64,000 bases of DNA from Pedobacter cryoconitis (GCF_014207135.1 NZ_JACHCC010000001.1:248001-312000), one strand, 5' to 3'. Shown: positions 26,928 through 36,199, counted from the stretch's first letter. Translations and numbers: made by a program. The notes: generated from the letters alone by a model not told the origin.

Positions 26928-27647
26928 ATGAACTGGAACAAAAATCAGGTTATCGCACATCGTGGTGCCTTTAGAAAGAACAACTTCCCCGAGAACTCAA
27001 TTGCCTCTTTAAAAGAGGCAATCAGACTGAAATGTTACGGGTCTGAGTTTGATGTGCACCTGACAAAAGACAAAATCATTGTTGTTAACCACGATGATGA
27101 TTTTCTGGGGATGCCCATTGCGCTGACTGCTTATTCAGAATTGATGCAAAAAACGCTACATAATGGGGAACACCTTCCAACTCTTGAGAATTATCTGCAG
27201 GAGGGAATTAAACAGGATCACACAAAAATGATCCTGGAAATAAAAATTGCACCCAGTCTTCAGGAGACTTTAGAACTTACCGATGCGGTATTGAATCTGG
27301 TCAAAAAATTAAATGCAGGTGAATGGATTGAATATATCAGTTTCAGTTATGAGGCATTATTGAGAGTTCTGCAAATTGATCCTGAGGCGAAAACAGCTTT
27401 TCTCGCTGAGGTTAATGATGAAAAATCACTGGAAAAATTGAAAAGTGACCGTATTACCCAGGCTGATTATGATTATACGATTTATCAGACCGGGAATTGG
27501 TTTAATCAGGCCCGTCAGCAGGAGATAACACTTAATGCGTGGACAGTAGACCAGGAGAGTGATATGAAGAAACTGCTTGCAAACCATATTGATTTTATTA
27601 CCACCAATGAACCAGAACTACTTTTCGATTTATTGAGAAACAGCTAG
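26928..27647 (+). CDS. Glycerophosphodiester phosphodiesterase
   Basis: A 239-residue TIM-barrel GDPD. Catalytic and metal residues are visible: His11-Arg12 (A-H-R-G-A), Glu22 (P-E-N-S), Glu40 and Asp42 (S-E-F-D-V), and His55 (N-H-D-D), with a late L-N-A-W-T-V strand. There is no signal peptide, so it is a cytoplasmic form. It hydrolyses glycerophosphodiesters to glycerol-3-phosphate and an alcohol. It is probably co-transcribed with the GlxA-type regulator 8 nt upstream. Confidence 0.9.
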   Translation: MNWNKNQVIAHRGAFRKNNFPENSIASLKEAIRLKCYGSEFDVHLTKDKIIVVNHDDDFLGMPIALTAYSELMQKTLHNGEHLPTLENYLQEGIKQDHTKMILEIKIAPSLQETLELTDAVLNLVKKLNAGEWIEYISFSYEALLRVLQIDPEAKTAFLAEVNDEKSLEKLKSDRITQADYDYTIYQTGNWFNQARQQEITLNAWTVDQESDMKKLLANHIDFITTNEPELLFDLLRNS

Positions 27648-27693
27648 AAAACCGGGGGTGTTTCTTTCACATACAGCGGAAAATATTCAGCGG

Positions 27694-29271
27694 TTAAATA
27701 ATTTCCACAAAAATTGGTGTTTCTGTTATACGTAGTTTTATTTTTCCTGAGGGGGTAGAAACGATTATTGTTTTCATTTGATTGGCACCAGGAACTAAAA
27801 GGTGAACCTTCACCGCTTTTGCTCCTTTTAAATTCAGTTTGAAAAGTTTCTCCCTCCCGCGCTCATCAGGAATGTACAGGACATACATCCTTTTTTTATC
27901 CTTTCTGTAAACATCTATTAAAGGGTCCTTGTTGATTGTTTGTTCATAGTGATAGGGTCCAATCAGGTTTTTAACCTGGTAAAAATAGTCAGCAACAGGC
28001 CTGCGTTTGTTCTGATCGGCGAAACCAGCTGAAGCATAGGGTGTAGCGTCGTTTACATTAACGTCATCAAGCATATAAAAAAACGATCTTTCTAAGCCAT
28101 GTCTTGCATATAATAATGCAGAACGGAGCATCCAGTCGGCCTGTGTAATCAATGCAGTCTTATGTTTGATTGGGATGGCTCTCTGAGGGCTTTCAGGGTT
28201 AATGTCATAACCAGATTCAGTTACCCAGACTTCCAGCTGACCTGCGTGTTTTTTAGACACGGCCATAAAATCATCGGCCACTTTTCCGGCTTCTGACAGC
28301 TCAGGAGCTTTGCCAACAGTACGCTGATCATGAGCAGGGGTGGCATCATTTGCATAGAAGTGATAATTAATTACATCAAAACACAGATTAATCTTCCCAT
28401 CTGGCAGATATCCTCTGTTTTTTTTGCACCACTGAATCATTCTGATCACATAATCCGGGTTGGGAAAGGCCAGACCAGCCATCACTACCTTCATCGTTGG
28501 ATCAGCACTTTTAACACCAACATCCTTTCCTAACGAACCTTTATGACCATCATAGAAGGCAGATAAATTAGCTGCATATTCTTCTGGACTCTGATGTCCT
28601 TTTGCACCTTTCCAGTCTTTATCTCTTTCGTTGTCGCATTCTATATAATGCACCAGGCCCAGTCCTGTTTTTATCGTATTAACAGGGTCATCTTTCCATC
28701 TCGGCTGCTGATATACGCTGATCAGCTTCCGGTCAATCTTTTTATTGTTTCCATACCTTGCTGCAAACTGAAATGCTGCCTTTGCCTGTAGAATATAAGA
28801 TGCTGGAACGTAGTGGTTTGATCCGAAAGGTGCAGGTACATTATCTACATCCCTGAGTTCATGTGGATAGGTGCTAATCAACCAGGGAGGGCAGTTTTTC
28901 AGGCAGCTTAATACATCTATATGATTAGCTGCGCAGATCTCATATACCTTGTCATAGTTGAAACCTCCTGAATGTGTGGGGTTGAAGGTGTACCTCCCTT
29001 TTTCAGGTTCTATTCTTTCCCAATCCATGTAATGACGGAAGCCACCAAAAGACTGCATAACTTTCACTTTTTGTGGATTAATACGGTCACTTTTATCATC
29101 GAAAAAATCCCATTCAAAGCCATTGATCCCCAAAAAATTTTTGAAGATGGCACCACTTTGTTGCCGAGTCTTTAATTTGATCGTTTCTGATGGTATCGTT
29201 TGCTGAACACAAGTTAAAGGACTAAATAAAAGATAGGAGAAAGCAACGGAAAGAAAGATTAGTTTCAACAT
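27694..29271 (-). CDS. Secreted clan-A-like glycoside hydrolase, left flank of the polysaccharide locus
   Basis: A 525-residue exported protein with an N-terminal hydrophobic signal and a Cys at 21 that is a poor lipobox. The main part resembles a (beta/alpha)8 glycosidase of clan GH-A (GH39/GH5-like layout). An acid/base candidate is Glu215 after Asn214 (C-D-N-E-R) and a nucleophile candidate is Glu352 (W-V-T-E-S-G). A C-terminal beta domain follows. It is a clear paralogue of the gene at 62059-63666, sharing H-Y-M-D-W-E, F-A-A-R-Y-G, C-F-D-V-I-N-Y-H and A-D-W blocks. The two sit at opposite ends of the exopolysaccharide locus, so cleavage or trimming of that polymer is likely. The GH family number is not certain. 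Confidence 0.75.
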   Translation of the reverse strand: MLKLIFLSVAFSYLLFSPLTCVQQTIPSETIKLKTRQQSGAIFKNFLGINGFEWDFFDDKSDRINPQKVKVMQSFGGFRHYMDWERIEPEKGRYTFNPTHSGGFNYDKVYEICAANHIDVLSCLKNCPPWLISTYPHELRDVDNVPAPFGSNHYVPASYILQAKAAFQFAARYGNNKKIDRKLISVYQQPRWKDDPVNTIKTGLGLVHYIECDNERDKDWKGAKGHQSPEEYAANLSAFYDGHKGSLGKDVGVKSADPTMKVVMAGLAFPNPDYVIRMIQWCKKNRGYLPDGKINLCFDVINYHFYANDATPAHDQRTVGKAPELSEAGKVADDFMAVSKKHAGQLEVWVTESGYDINPESPQRAIPIKHKTALITQADWMLRSALLYARHGLERSFFYMLDDVNVNDATPYASAGFADQNKRRPVADYFYQVKNLIGPYHYEQTINKDPLIDVYRKDKKRMYVLYIPDERGREKLFKLNLKGAKAVKVHLLVPGANQMKTIIVSTPSGKIKLRITETPIFVEII

Positions 29272-29399
29272 ATGGAACAGTTATTGATTATTGGGTATAT
29301 ATCATGATATAAGATTGACAATTTTTTGATTACCAGAACCGATTGTGAAGCGATTACGTAATTGAGAAAAAACATTTATAACTTGTATGTTTAATGACA

Positions 29400-29407
29400 T
29401 ATCTTTG
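29400..29407 (+). promoter_or_regulatory. Candidate -7 box of the exopolysaccharide operon
   Basis: TATCTTTG matches TAnnTTTG and lies about 90 nt before the response regulator ATG. The nearest upstream TTG is only 14 nt away, shorter than usual. It would give a leader of roughly 80 nt containing a long T-tract. Confidence 0.45.
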
Positions 29408-29495
29408 ATATATAAACAAGAGTTTAAAATTTTTTTTTGTTGAATAAATCATTTTGTAAAACAGAATTCATCTCATAAATATCAGTCAAAAAAAA

Positions 29496-29903
29496 ATGGA
29501 TAGTGTCTCTTTTGAAAAAAAACAAATCTTAATAGTTGATGATGAACCTAGTATTTTAAAACTGCTTCATTTCATTTTATCTAAGGAATATCGTATTCAT
29601 GCTGTAGAAAGTGGCTATAAGGCGCATTTATGGTTGGAGGATGGTAATTTTCCCGATATTATTATTCTTGATTTGCATATGCCTCATTTTGATGGAACGT
29701 CATTTTTGAAGAGCATCAAAATAAGTGGTTTTTACAGAGAAATCCCTGTTATCATTCTTTCAGCCGCTGAAGATCTGGATCAAATTGTATTAAATATACC
29801 TTTTAAAGTAGAAGGTTATTTCCCAAAACCTTTTAACCCTGAAATTCTGAAAAATAAGATTTCAAGCGTACTCGCAGAACAACAAACCTCCCTTGCCAAA
29901 TAG
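29496..29903 (+). CDS. Single-domain response regulator (CheY-like receiver)
   Basis: A 135-residue stand-alone receiver domain with all phosphorylation residues in place: acidic pair Asp15-Asp16, phospho-acceptor Asp59 (I-I-L-D-L), Ser89 as the switch residue and Lys111 (F-P-K-P-F). There is no output domain. It begins the polysaccharide gene run and is 3 nt from a sugar transferase fused to a degenerate receiver, so it may act through protein contacts to control polymer initiation. No histidine kinase is nearby. Confidence 0.9.
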   Translation: MDSVSFEKKQILIVDDEPSILKLLHFILSKEYRIHAVESGYKAHLWLEDGNFPDIIILDLHMPHFDGTSFLKSIKISGFYREIPVIILSAAEDLDQIVLNIPFKVEGYFPKPFNPEILKNKISSVLAEQQTSLAK

Positions 29904-29906
29904 ATA

Positions 29907-30971
29907 ATGGATTACAATTATAAAGGACTAAGATTAGTTTATTCAGGTACTCAGCTTACTGAGGCATCAGCTGCCGAGTTGAGTCAGGAATATAATGTCG
30001 TTAATGTAGACGACGAGTCTAAACTCGAAGCTTATCTGAATACACAGTCTCTTTTTTCAACACCTGATGTAATCATGATTGAAGTGAAGGATGAAGAACG
30101 TGTTTTTTCAATTGTAGAGAAAATTAAAAACAACCCGCTGACTAGTGGACTGATTATTGTTTTACTTGGGAATGCGCCGGACGTTAAACTAAGACAAAGG
30201 GCAATTAAGGCAAAAATACATGATTTGTATTTTGCGCCTTACCAGATGGAAGATCTGAAAGACCGGTTAAATTTTTTAATTAAATTCAAACTGATCAAAC
30301 CAAATATCGAGCAGCTTTCTGTGATTAAGAAAGAAAGGGCAGAATATAAAATCCCTACTCCGAAAAGAGTATTTGATGTGGTTTCTTCGGGTGGCATACT
30401 TTTAGTATTATCACCTGTGCTGTTGATTATTGCTGCTCTGATCCGTTTAGACTCGAAAGGACCGGTGATCTATAAAAGTAAACGCGTAGGGACAGGGTAT
30501 AAGATTTTTGATTTTTATAAGTTCCGGTCCATGAAAGCAGGGGCAGATAAAGAACTTAAAAATTTGTCCGCACTCAACCAGTATTCGGATGACGGAAGTG
30601 GTGCAAATGCATTTGTTAAAATCAAGAATGATCCCAGAGTAACTAAACTGGGTAATTTTCTGAGGAATTCAAGTTTAGATGAATTGCCACAATTGTTTAA
30701 TGTACTGAAAGGTGATATGTCATTAGTAGGCAACAGGCCATTGCCCTTGTATGAAGCAGAGATGCTGACTTCAAATGAATGGTCTATGCGTTTTCTGGGT
30801 CCTTCAGGATTAACTGGTTTGTGGCAGATCAGTAAACGCGGAAAAGGGGAGATGTCAGACACTGAGCGTAAGAAGCTGGATAATTTTTATGCCAGGAATT
30901 ACTCGGTATGGTTTGATATCAAAATTATCCTTGGAACTTTTCCAGCCCTTTTCCAGAAAGAAAAGGTCTGA
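29907..30971 (+). CDS. Initiating sugar transferase with N-terminal pseudo-receiver domain
   Basis: A 354-residue fusion. The C-terminal part (about 150-354) is a PglC/WcaJ-type polyprenol-phosphate glycosyl-1-phosphate transferase. It has a membrane segment near residues 160-180, a F-Y-K-F-R-S-M motif and S-L-D-E-L-P-Q-L-F with the catalytic Asp-Glu pair, then S-L-V-G-N-R-P. It should place the first sugar phosphate on undecaprenyl phosphate. The N-terminal 130 residues have a receiver-like pattern, but the phospho-acceptor position is Glu59, the acidic pair is absent and the lysine is replaced. The gene starts 3 nt after a true receiver protein. Confidence 0.85.
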   Translation: MDYNYKGLRLVYSGTQLTEASAAELSQEYNVVNVDDESKLEAYLNTQSLFSTPDVIMIEVKDEERVFSIVEKIKNNPLTSGLIIVLLGNAPDVKLRQRAIKAKIHDLYFAPYQMEDLKDRLNFLIKFKLIKPNIEQLSVIKKERAEYKIPTPKRVFDVVSSGGILLVLSPVLLIIAALIRLDSKGPVIYKSKRVGTGYKIFDFYKFRSMKAGADKELKNLSALNQYSDDGSGANAFVKIKNDPRVTKLGNFLRNSSLDELPQLFNVLKGDMSLVGNRPLPLYEAEMLTSNEWSMRFLGPSGLTGLWQISKRGKGEMSDTERKKLDNFYARNYSVWFDIKIILGTFPALFQKEKV

Positions 30972-31104
30972 TTATTGTATAAATGCAACCAAATCAATTA
31001 AATTAATAAACGACATGAAACCATCATGATTTTTCAGATCACACAAAGAAATGAACATAAAATCATAATAGCTTCATAACCATTAAAAAATAAATATAAA
31101 CGAC

Positions 31105-31803
31105 ATGAAAAAAATAGCCCCGCTCTCTCTCTTATTTCTTGCCTTTTTCGGTTTCCAGGCTTCTGCCCAGGAAACAATAATCGGTGAGGTTAATTATCAA
31201 CTTTTACAGAAATATATAGAAGCAGCCAAAGAATACTTTCCCAGAAAAAAGATATTTGATCAGAAAGTGATCAGTGCTCAGACGGCCATTCCGATCAATA
31301 CGGTTTCCTATCTGGACATTCTGAATGCTTCATATTTCTACAGACCAGATAATTCTACAGTAATTACGACCCCTGGGAGCGGTAACCTTGCCAATCCATA
31401 CTCTGTAAATGGTTTCCAGTTTGGTGTGAATATCAACATTGGTAACTTCCTGCAGAAACCTTATATGGGTAAAAAAGCCAGAGCTGAATATAAAGTTGCT
31501 AAATTAGAGGCTCAGGAATACGATAACACATTGGCTATTGAAGTTAAAAAAAGATATTATAATTACGTACAGCAGATTGCACAGTTGAAAATCAATACAC
31601 AAAGTGTACAGGACAATAAAAACGTAGCTGACAATCTGAAGTATAAATTTGAGAAGGGTGAGATTTCACTGGATACTTACAATCAGTCAAGAATCAACCT
31701 GGCTTCAGCAACAACTGGGAAAATACAATCTGAAGTAAATCTTCTGGTAGCCAAAGATGCATTAGAAGAAATTATCGGTAAACCACTTTCAGAGATTAAA
31801 TAA
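31105..31803 (+). CDS. Half-length TolC-family outer membrane protein
   Basis: A 232-residue exported protein with a signal peptide ending A-S-A-Q at about residue 22. The rest has the helical, coiled-coil-rich composition of the outer membrane efflux protein family, for example E-V-K-K-R-Y-Y-N-Y-V-Q-Q and G-E-I-S-L-D-T-Y-N-Q-S-R. Full TolC proteins are about 450 residues with two such repeats; this one has a single repeat. It sits 14 nt before the Wzc-like gene. No Wza/OPX secretin gene is seen in the locus, so this protein may form or support the export channel. That is an inference. Confidence 0.72.
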   Translation: MKKIAPLSLLFLAFFGFQASAQETIIGEVNYQLLQKYIEAAKEYFPRKKIFDQKVISAQTAIPINTVSYLDILNASYFYRPDNSTVITTPGSGNLANPYSVNGFQFGVNINIGNFLQKPYMGKKARAEYKVAKLEAQEYDNTLAIEVKKRYYNYVQQIAQLKINTQSVQDNKNVADNLKYKFEKGEISLDTYNQSRINLASATTGKIQSEVNLLVAKDALEEIIGKPLSEIK

Positions 31804-31817
31804 ATTATTTAGAATAA

Positions 31818-33965
31818 ATGGATTTTAAGGCTTTTTTAAGGCATATCAACAGATACAAATGGATCATTATAATTGTTCCTCTGGTTACGGTATGTATTAC
31901 TTTTTTTATGGTGAAGAATCTGCCTAAGCAGTATAATTCACAGGCGCAGATCTCAACCGGGCTCGTAGACCAGTCTAAACAACTATCTGCAAACCAGAAT
32001 ATGGATTATTTCAAGACAAGCCAGCAGTTTTCCAATATTATTGAAAAACTGAAGATGAAAAAGATCATGAGTATTCTTTCTTATAATCTGATGCTGCATG
32101 ATTTAGAAAATCCTAAAAATCCATTTAAAAAATACAGTGAAAAGGTTGAGGCACTCACACCGGCGAAAAGAACCGAGCTTATCGCTCAACTGCAGGAAAG
32201 GCTAATTAAGAAAGAGACGCTTGCTCTTTCTGATAAAGGAAACAATGAATTGTATGATCTGGTAGCTTCAATGGGCTACGATGAAGAGACCATTAATAAG
32301 AACCTGACGGTTAACCGTACTGATGGAAGTGATTTCATCAATGTTAGTTATATTTCTGCAAATCCGGCGCTTTCTGCATTTTTAGTCAATACACTGACTA
32401 CCGAGTTCATTCAGAATTATGGTCAGGATGTTAATTTTAACCAGAATAACTCCCTAGCCCTGTTAGATTCATTGCTTAAGAAAAAAGAAGCAGTAATGAA
32501 TGCCAAGAATGCAGCCCTGAAGAACTTTAAAATGGCTAATGGCGTGTTAAACCTGGATAAACAATCTGAGATTGCTTACTCACAGATTTCACAGAACGAA
32601 GACCGGAAGGCGCAGGCTTTAAGAGATATACAGGCCAACCAGGGTGCTATTGCATCAATAGAGGCCAAACTCCGTGGTAAGGATGCTTATACAGGTGGTA
32701 ATGTAGTCTCAGATAACAGGGATATCGTTGATATTAAAAATCAACTGAAGGTTGCAAATGACCGTTATATCGATGGGAATTTTAAGGTGGGTGATAAGAA
32801 ATCAATAGATTCACTGAACAGGATACTGAGCGCGAAAACCTTAAGAAATTCGGATAATAACATAGTTGACCCCACAGTAAATAAACAAAATCTGATTCAG
32901 CAGAGATCCGCATTGGATGTATCCATGAACCAGGCTAAAAGCAGTATTGCTTCAATTGATAAGGAATTAGCTCAGCTGAAGTCAAAATATAATACAATGG
33001 TTCCGTTTGATGCAGGTATTCAGAATTATGAAAGAGATGCAGATCTGGCTACTAAAGATTATATGGATGCATTGAACAGATATAATCAGACCCGTACCGA
33101 ACAAAATATCGGGCTGAAACTTAATATTGCGCAGGTTGGTCTGATCGGAACACCAGAACCCTCCAAAAGATTAATCTACATTGCCCTTTCAGGCATATCT
33201 AGTTTCTCTATTTGTTTTATGGCAGTGGTTGCCTTATTCTTCCTGGATAACACGATCAATAATTCAAAACAAATGATCAGTGCAACTAATATGCCGGTCC
33301 TAGGGAACCTGAGTTATGTGAATATACAGGGTAAGTCACTCAAGAGCATTTGGAATGATGCAGAAACACCCAATTTTATTGCATTTAAGAACCTGCTCCG
33401 CTCGCTGAGACTCGAGTTAACCAATAAATTGGATGCAGACGAAAGTCAGATCCTGGGCGTGACCAGTCTGGCTTCGGGAGAAGGTAAATCTTTTATCGCT
33501 TCAAGTTTAGCACATGCTTTTGCGATGACAGGGAAAAAAGTATTGCTGATAGGTGGCGAAACGCAACGCATAGAGAGTGCAAATACAAAAGAACTTGCCA
33601 TCAGGGATAATTTTGAAACCTTCCTGATCAAACGTGAAATTCAGACACAGGATCTCATTACAGTACTGAATAAAAACAATGATAACACTTCCCTGCTGGA
33701 AATTCAGAGCTCCAAAAATCTCAGAGCTGGATTTGATGTGCTGAGAAAAGAATTTGATTTGATTATCATTGATATTAATAGTTTGCGTGATATCAACGTA
33801 GCTAAAGAATGGCTGATGTTTACTGAAAAAAATATAGCTGTTTTTGAAGTTGGAAAGGCATTATCCGATACAGATAAAGATTTGTTGGTATATTTAAGAG
33901 AACAACCTGGATTTATAGGATGGGTTTTAAATAAAATTAAACTCAACGGAGAATCTAAATCGTAA
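31818..33965 (+). CDS. Wzc-like polysaccharide co-polymerase with degenerate BY-kinase domain
   Basis: A 715-residue chain-length/export protein. A Wzz domain begins with a membrane helix (about 15-33), then come a long periplasmic coiled-coil region and a second helix (about 452-476). The cytoplasmic P-loop domain has Walker A at 550-558 (S-L-A-S-G-E-G-K-S) and a Walker B-like Asp652. However, the Walker A' segment reads L-I-G-G-E-T where active kinases have an Asp, and there is no C-terminal tyrosine cluster. ATP binding may persist but autophosphorylation on a tyrosine tail cannot. It controls polymer length and export together with the Wzy-like protein that follows. Confidence 0.87.
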   Translation: MDFKAFLRHINRYKWIIIIVPLVTVCITFFMVKNLPKQYNSQAQISTGLVDQSKQLSANQNMDYFKTSQQFSNIIEKLKMKKIMSILSYNLMLHDLENPKNPFKKYSEKVEALTPAKRTELIAQLQERLIKKETLALSDKGNNELYDLVASMGYDEETINKNLTVNRTDGSDFINVSYISANPALSAFLVNTLTTEFIQNYGQDVNFNQNNSLALLDSLLKKKEAVMNAKNAALKNFKMANGVLNLDKQSEIAYSQISQNEDRKAQALRDIQANQGAIASIEAKLRGKDAYTGGNVVSDNRDIVDIKNQLKVANDRYIDGNFKVGDKKSIDSLNRILSAKTLRNSDNNIVDPTVNKQNLIQQRSALDVSMNQAKSSIASIDKELAQLKSKYNTMVPFDAGIQNYERDADLATKDYMDALNRYNQTRTEQNIGLKLNIAQVGLIGTPEPSKRLIYIALSGISSFSICFMAVVALFFLDNTINNSKQMISATNMPVLGNLSYVNIQGKSLKSIWNDAETPNFIAFKNLLRSLRLELTNKLDADESQILGVTSLASGEGKSFIASSLAHAFAMTGKKVLLIGGETQRIESANTKELAIRDNFETFLIKREIQTQDLITVLNKNNDNTSLLEIQSSKNLRAGFDVLRKEFDLIIIDINSLRDINVAKEWLMFTEKNIAVFEVGKALSDTDKDLLVYLREQPGFIGWVLNKIKLNGESKS

Positions 33966-34025
33966 TTTTACCTGATAGAGTTAGCTGTCACTTAAAATTT
34001 GGTTTTCTTATTTTATAAATAAAGA

Positions 34026-35483
34026 ATGGATAAAGCGGCTTCGTTTTATAAAAGCAATAAATTAAGCATCATTATATTATCAATTGTAATATTAATCTGT
34101 TTAGGTATTTGTTTATTTGTTGTTGATTTTGGTATTCTGCTGCCCGTTGCTGTAATTGCTGTTTCATGTTTGATCGCTGTGCAGATTTCCTTTATCCGGC
34201 AGCCCCGAATGATCATATGGCTGCTGGTCTTTTACAGTTTCACCTTTGGGATCCTGGGTAGAGAGATTGGACATTTCCCTTTTGGGACTTTACAGGAAGG
34301 AATTCTTTTATTAGGCTGGTTAACACTTGTTTTTACAGCAGATCAATACAACTGGAAGCTATTGAATACCGATCTGGTTTACCTGTTACTGTTCTGGTTT
34401 ATGATCAGTGTTTTTCAGGTGGCTAACCCTGCCGGAGCTAGTGTACAAGGCTGGTTGCAGGAGATCAGGGCGGCAGCATTATATCCTTTTGTCCTTGTTC
34501 CGATGGGGTTTCTACTTTTAAAGAGGAACCGCGACCTGAATGTGTTTTTATATCTTATTCTCGGTTTATCCCTACTGGCTTCCCTTAATGGGATTAAGCA
34601 GCTCTATATTGGCCCTTCGCCCGGAGAACAGCGTTTTCTGGATGAAGGTGGTAATATAACCCATATTCTCTGGGGCAGACTAAGGGTTTTCTCTTTCTAT
34701 AGTGATGCAGGTCAGTTTGGCGCTTCCCAGGCACATATCGCGCTGATTGCTTTAATCCTGTGTTTGGGCCCTTTCAAAATATGGAAACGGGTAATTTTAT
34801 TTGGCCTGGCAATGATTATGGTTTATGGTATGCTTATTTCAGGTACCAGAGGTGCACTCTTTGCCCTGATCGTGGGGATATTTTTAGCCATCCTGTTGAG
34901 TAAAAAGTTTAAAGTCATCATTATTGGCGGGATCATTGCTTTGTCCTTCCTGTTTATGCTGAAGTATACCTCCATAGGAAATAATAACTATCAGATATTC
35001 AGACTCCGTTCTGCACTTGATCCAAAAGAAGCCTCTTTAAATGTTCGTCTGACCAATCAGAAAATCCTGAGAGAATATTTAAGCAGCCGGCCTTTTGGTG
35101 GTGGTTTAGGCGTAATCGGAGTTTGGGGTGAAGCCTTTAATAAGGACAAATTTCTCTCCACTATACAACCAGATAGCTATTGGGTAAAAGTGTGGGCAAT
35201 GTATGGAATTGTAGGTTTCACCATTTGGTTTGGGATTATGATGTATATTCTGGGTAAGTGCTGTGGAATAGTCTGGAATATAAAGAATGAAAAGCTCAGG
35301 ATAAAAATGATAGCTTTAACTGCCGGCTATGCCGGTATATTGTTTTGTAGTTATGGAAATGAAGTAATTAATACTGCTCCATCCTCCTTTGTTGTCTATG
35401 TATCATGGGTGTTTATATTTATCAGCCCGGCTTTAGAGAAAGAATTGAAAGAACAGGAAAATAAAAATCTAAATACAGCTTAA
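34026..35483 (+). CDS. Wzy/O-antigen ligase-like polysaccharide polymerase
   Basis: A 485-residue integral membrane protein with about 12 hydrophobic helices and a large extracytoplasmic loop between roughly residues 310 and 385. It carries the O-antigen ligase/polymerase (Wzy_C) type motif S-G-T-R-G-A-L at the start of a helix and F-G-G-G-L-G in the loop. It should join repeat units on the periplasmic face. It lies 60 nt after the Wzc-like gene and 1 nt before a 26-codon micro-ORF. Polymerase versus ligase cannot be resolved from sequence; the neighbours favour polymerase. Confidence 0.83.
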   Translation: MDKAASFYKSNKLSIIILSIVILICLGICLFVVDFGILLPVAVIAVSCLIAVQISFIRQPRMIIWLLVFYSFTFGILGREIGHFPFGTLQEGILLLGWLTLVFTADQYNWKLLNTDLVYLLLFWFMISVFQVANPAGASVQGWLQEIRAAALYPFVLVPMGFLLLKRNRDLNVFLYLILGLSLLASLNGIKQLYIGPSPGEQRFLDEGGNITHILWGRLRVFSFYSDAGQFGASQAHIALIALILCLGPFKIWKRVILFGLAMIMVYGMLISGTRGALFALIVGIFLAILLSKKFKVIIIGGIIALSFLFMLKYTSIGNNNYQIFRLRSALDPKEASLNVRLTNQKILREYLSSRPFGGGLGVIGVWGEAFNKDKFLSTIQPDSYWVKVWAMYGIVGFTIWFGIMMYILGKCCGIVWNIKNEKLRIKMIALTAGYAGILFCSYGNEVINTAPSSFVVYVSWVFIFISPALEKELKEQENKNLNTA

Positions 35484-35484
35484 T

Positions 35485-35565
35485 ATGCCATACGAAATAT
35501 TTGCTATACCTGCATTGATCTGTTTCTTTTACGGATTTTTCAAAGGATTTAAAATCATGAAATAA
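35485..35565 (+). CDS. 26-residue hydrophobic micro-ORF
   Basis: A short open frame (ATG at 35485, stop at 35565) fills almost exactly the gap between the polymerase stop (35483) and the acetyltransferase start (35570). The peptide begins M-P-Y-E-I-F-A-I-P, has one hydrophobic/aromatic stretch able to cross the membrane once, and ends in a basic tail K-G-F-K-I-M-K. The near-seamless fit argues for translation, but I know no family for it and it could be chance. Confidence 0.45.
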   Translation: MPYEIFAIPALICFFYGFFKGFKIMK

Positions 35566-35569
35566 GCAT

Positions 35570-36199
35570 ATGTCATTTGTATCCAGGATAAAATCCAGCC
35601 CCGCTTTAAAACAGCTTGCGCTCCGGTTAATGATACCGGCAAATGAGCATCGTCCACGATTATGGGTACGATGGTTTGTGAATCCATTTGTTCATAAAAA
35701 GGGTAAACATGCTATTATAAGAAGCAGGACAAGAATGGATGTATTTCCTTATAACCAATTTAATCTTGGGACAAAATCGGTAATTGAGGATTTTGCTACT
35801 ATCAATAATGGGGTAGGGAATGTGATCATTGGGGACCAGACCATTGTCGGAATGGGAAATGTAATTATTGGACCGGTTACTATAGGTAATGAAGTCATGC
35901 TTGCACAGAATATAGTTATTTCGGCTTTGAATCATGGTTTCGAAGATGTCACTATATCCCCGCGGAGACAGAAAGAGACGGTTAAACCTATTCTGATTGG
36001 AGATGATGTATGGGTAGGGGCCAATGTAGTAATTACTGCGGGTGTTACCCTTGGTAAACATTGTATTATTGGTGCGGGAAGTGTAGTTACTAAGGACGTT
36101 CCCGAATTTTCAGTTGCTGTAGGTAATCCGGCAAAAGTAATCAAACAGTATAATCCGGTTTCCGGGGTCTGGGAGAAAGTAAGTTCTCCTGTTACATAA
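35570..36199 (+). CDS. Hexapeptide-repeat acyltransferase
   Basis: A 209-residue left-handed beta-helix transferase (WbbJ/LacA-like). Imperfect hexapeptide repeats run from V-I-I-G-D-Q through V-T-I-G-N-E to I-L-I-G-D-D-V-W-V-G-A and V-T-L-G-K-H, ending with the family's G-N-P-A-K-V-I. A catalytic His is in A-L-N-H-G-F. It probably O-acetylates a sugar of the repeat unit from acetyl-CoA. It is 10 nt upstream of a GT2 gene. Confidence 0.88.
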   Translation: MSFVSRIKSSPALKQLALRLMIPANEHRPRLWVRWFVNPFVHKKGKHAIIRSRTRMDVFPYNQFNLGTKSVIEDFATINNGVGNVIIGDQTIVGMGNVIIGPVTIGNEVMLAQNIVISALNHGFEDVTISPRRQKETVKPILIGDDVWVGANVVITAGVTLGKHCIIGAGSVVTKDVPEFSVAVGNPAKVIKQYNPVSGVWEKVSSPVT

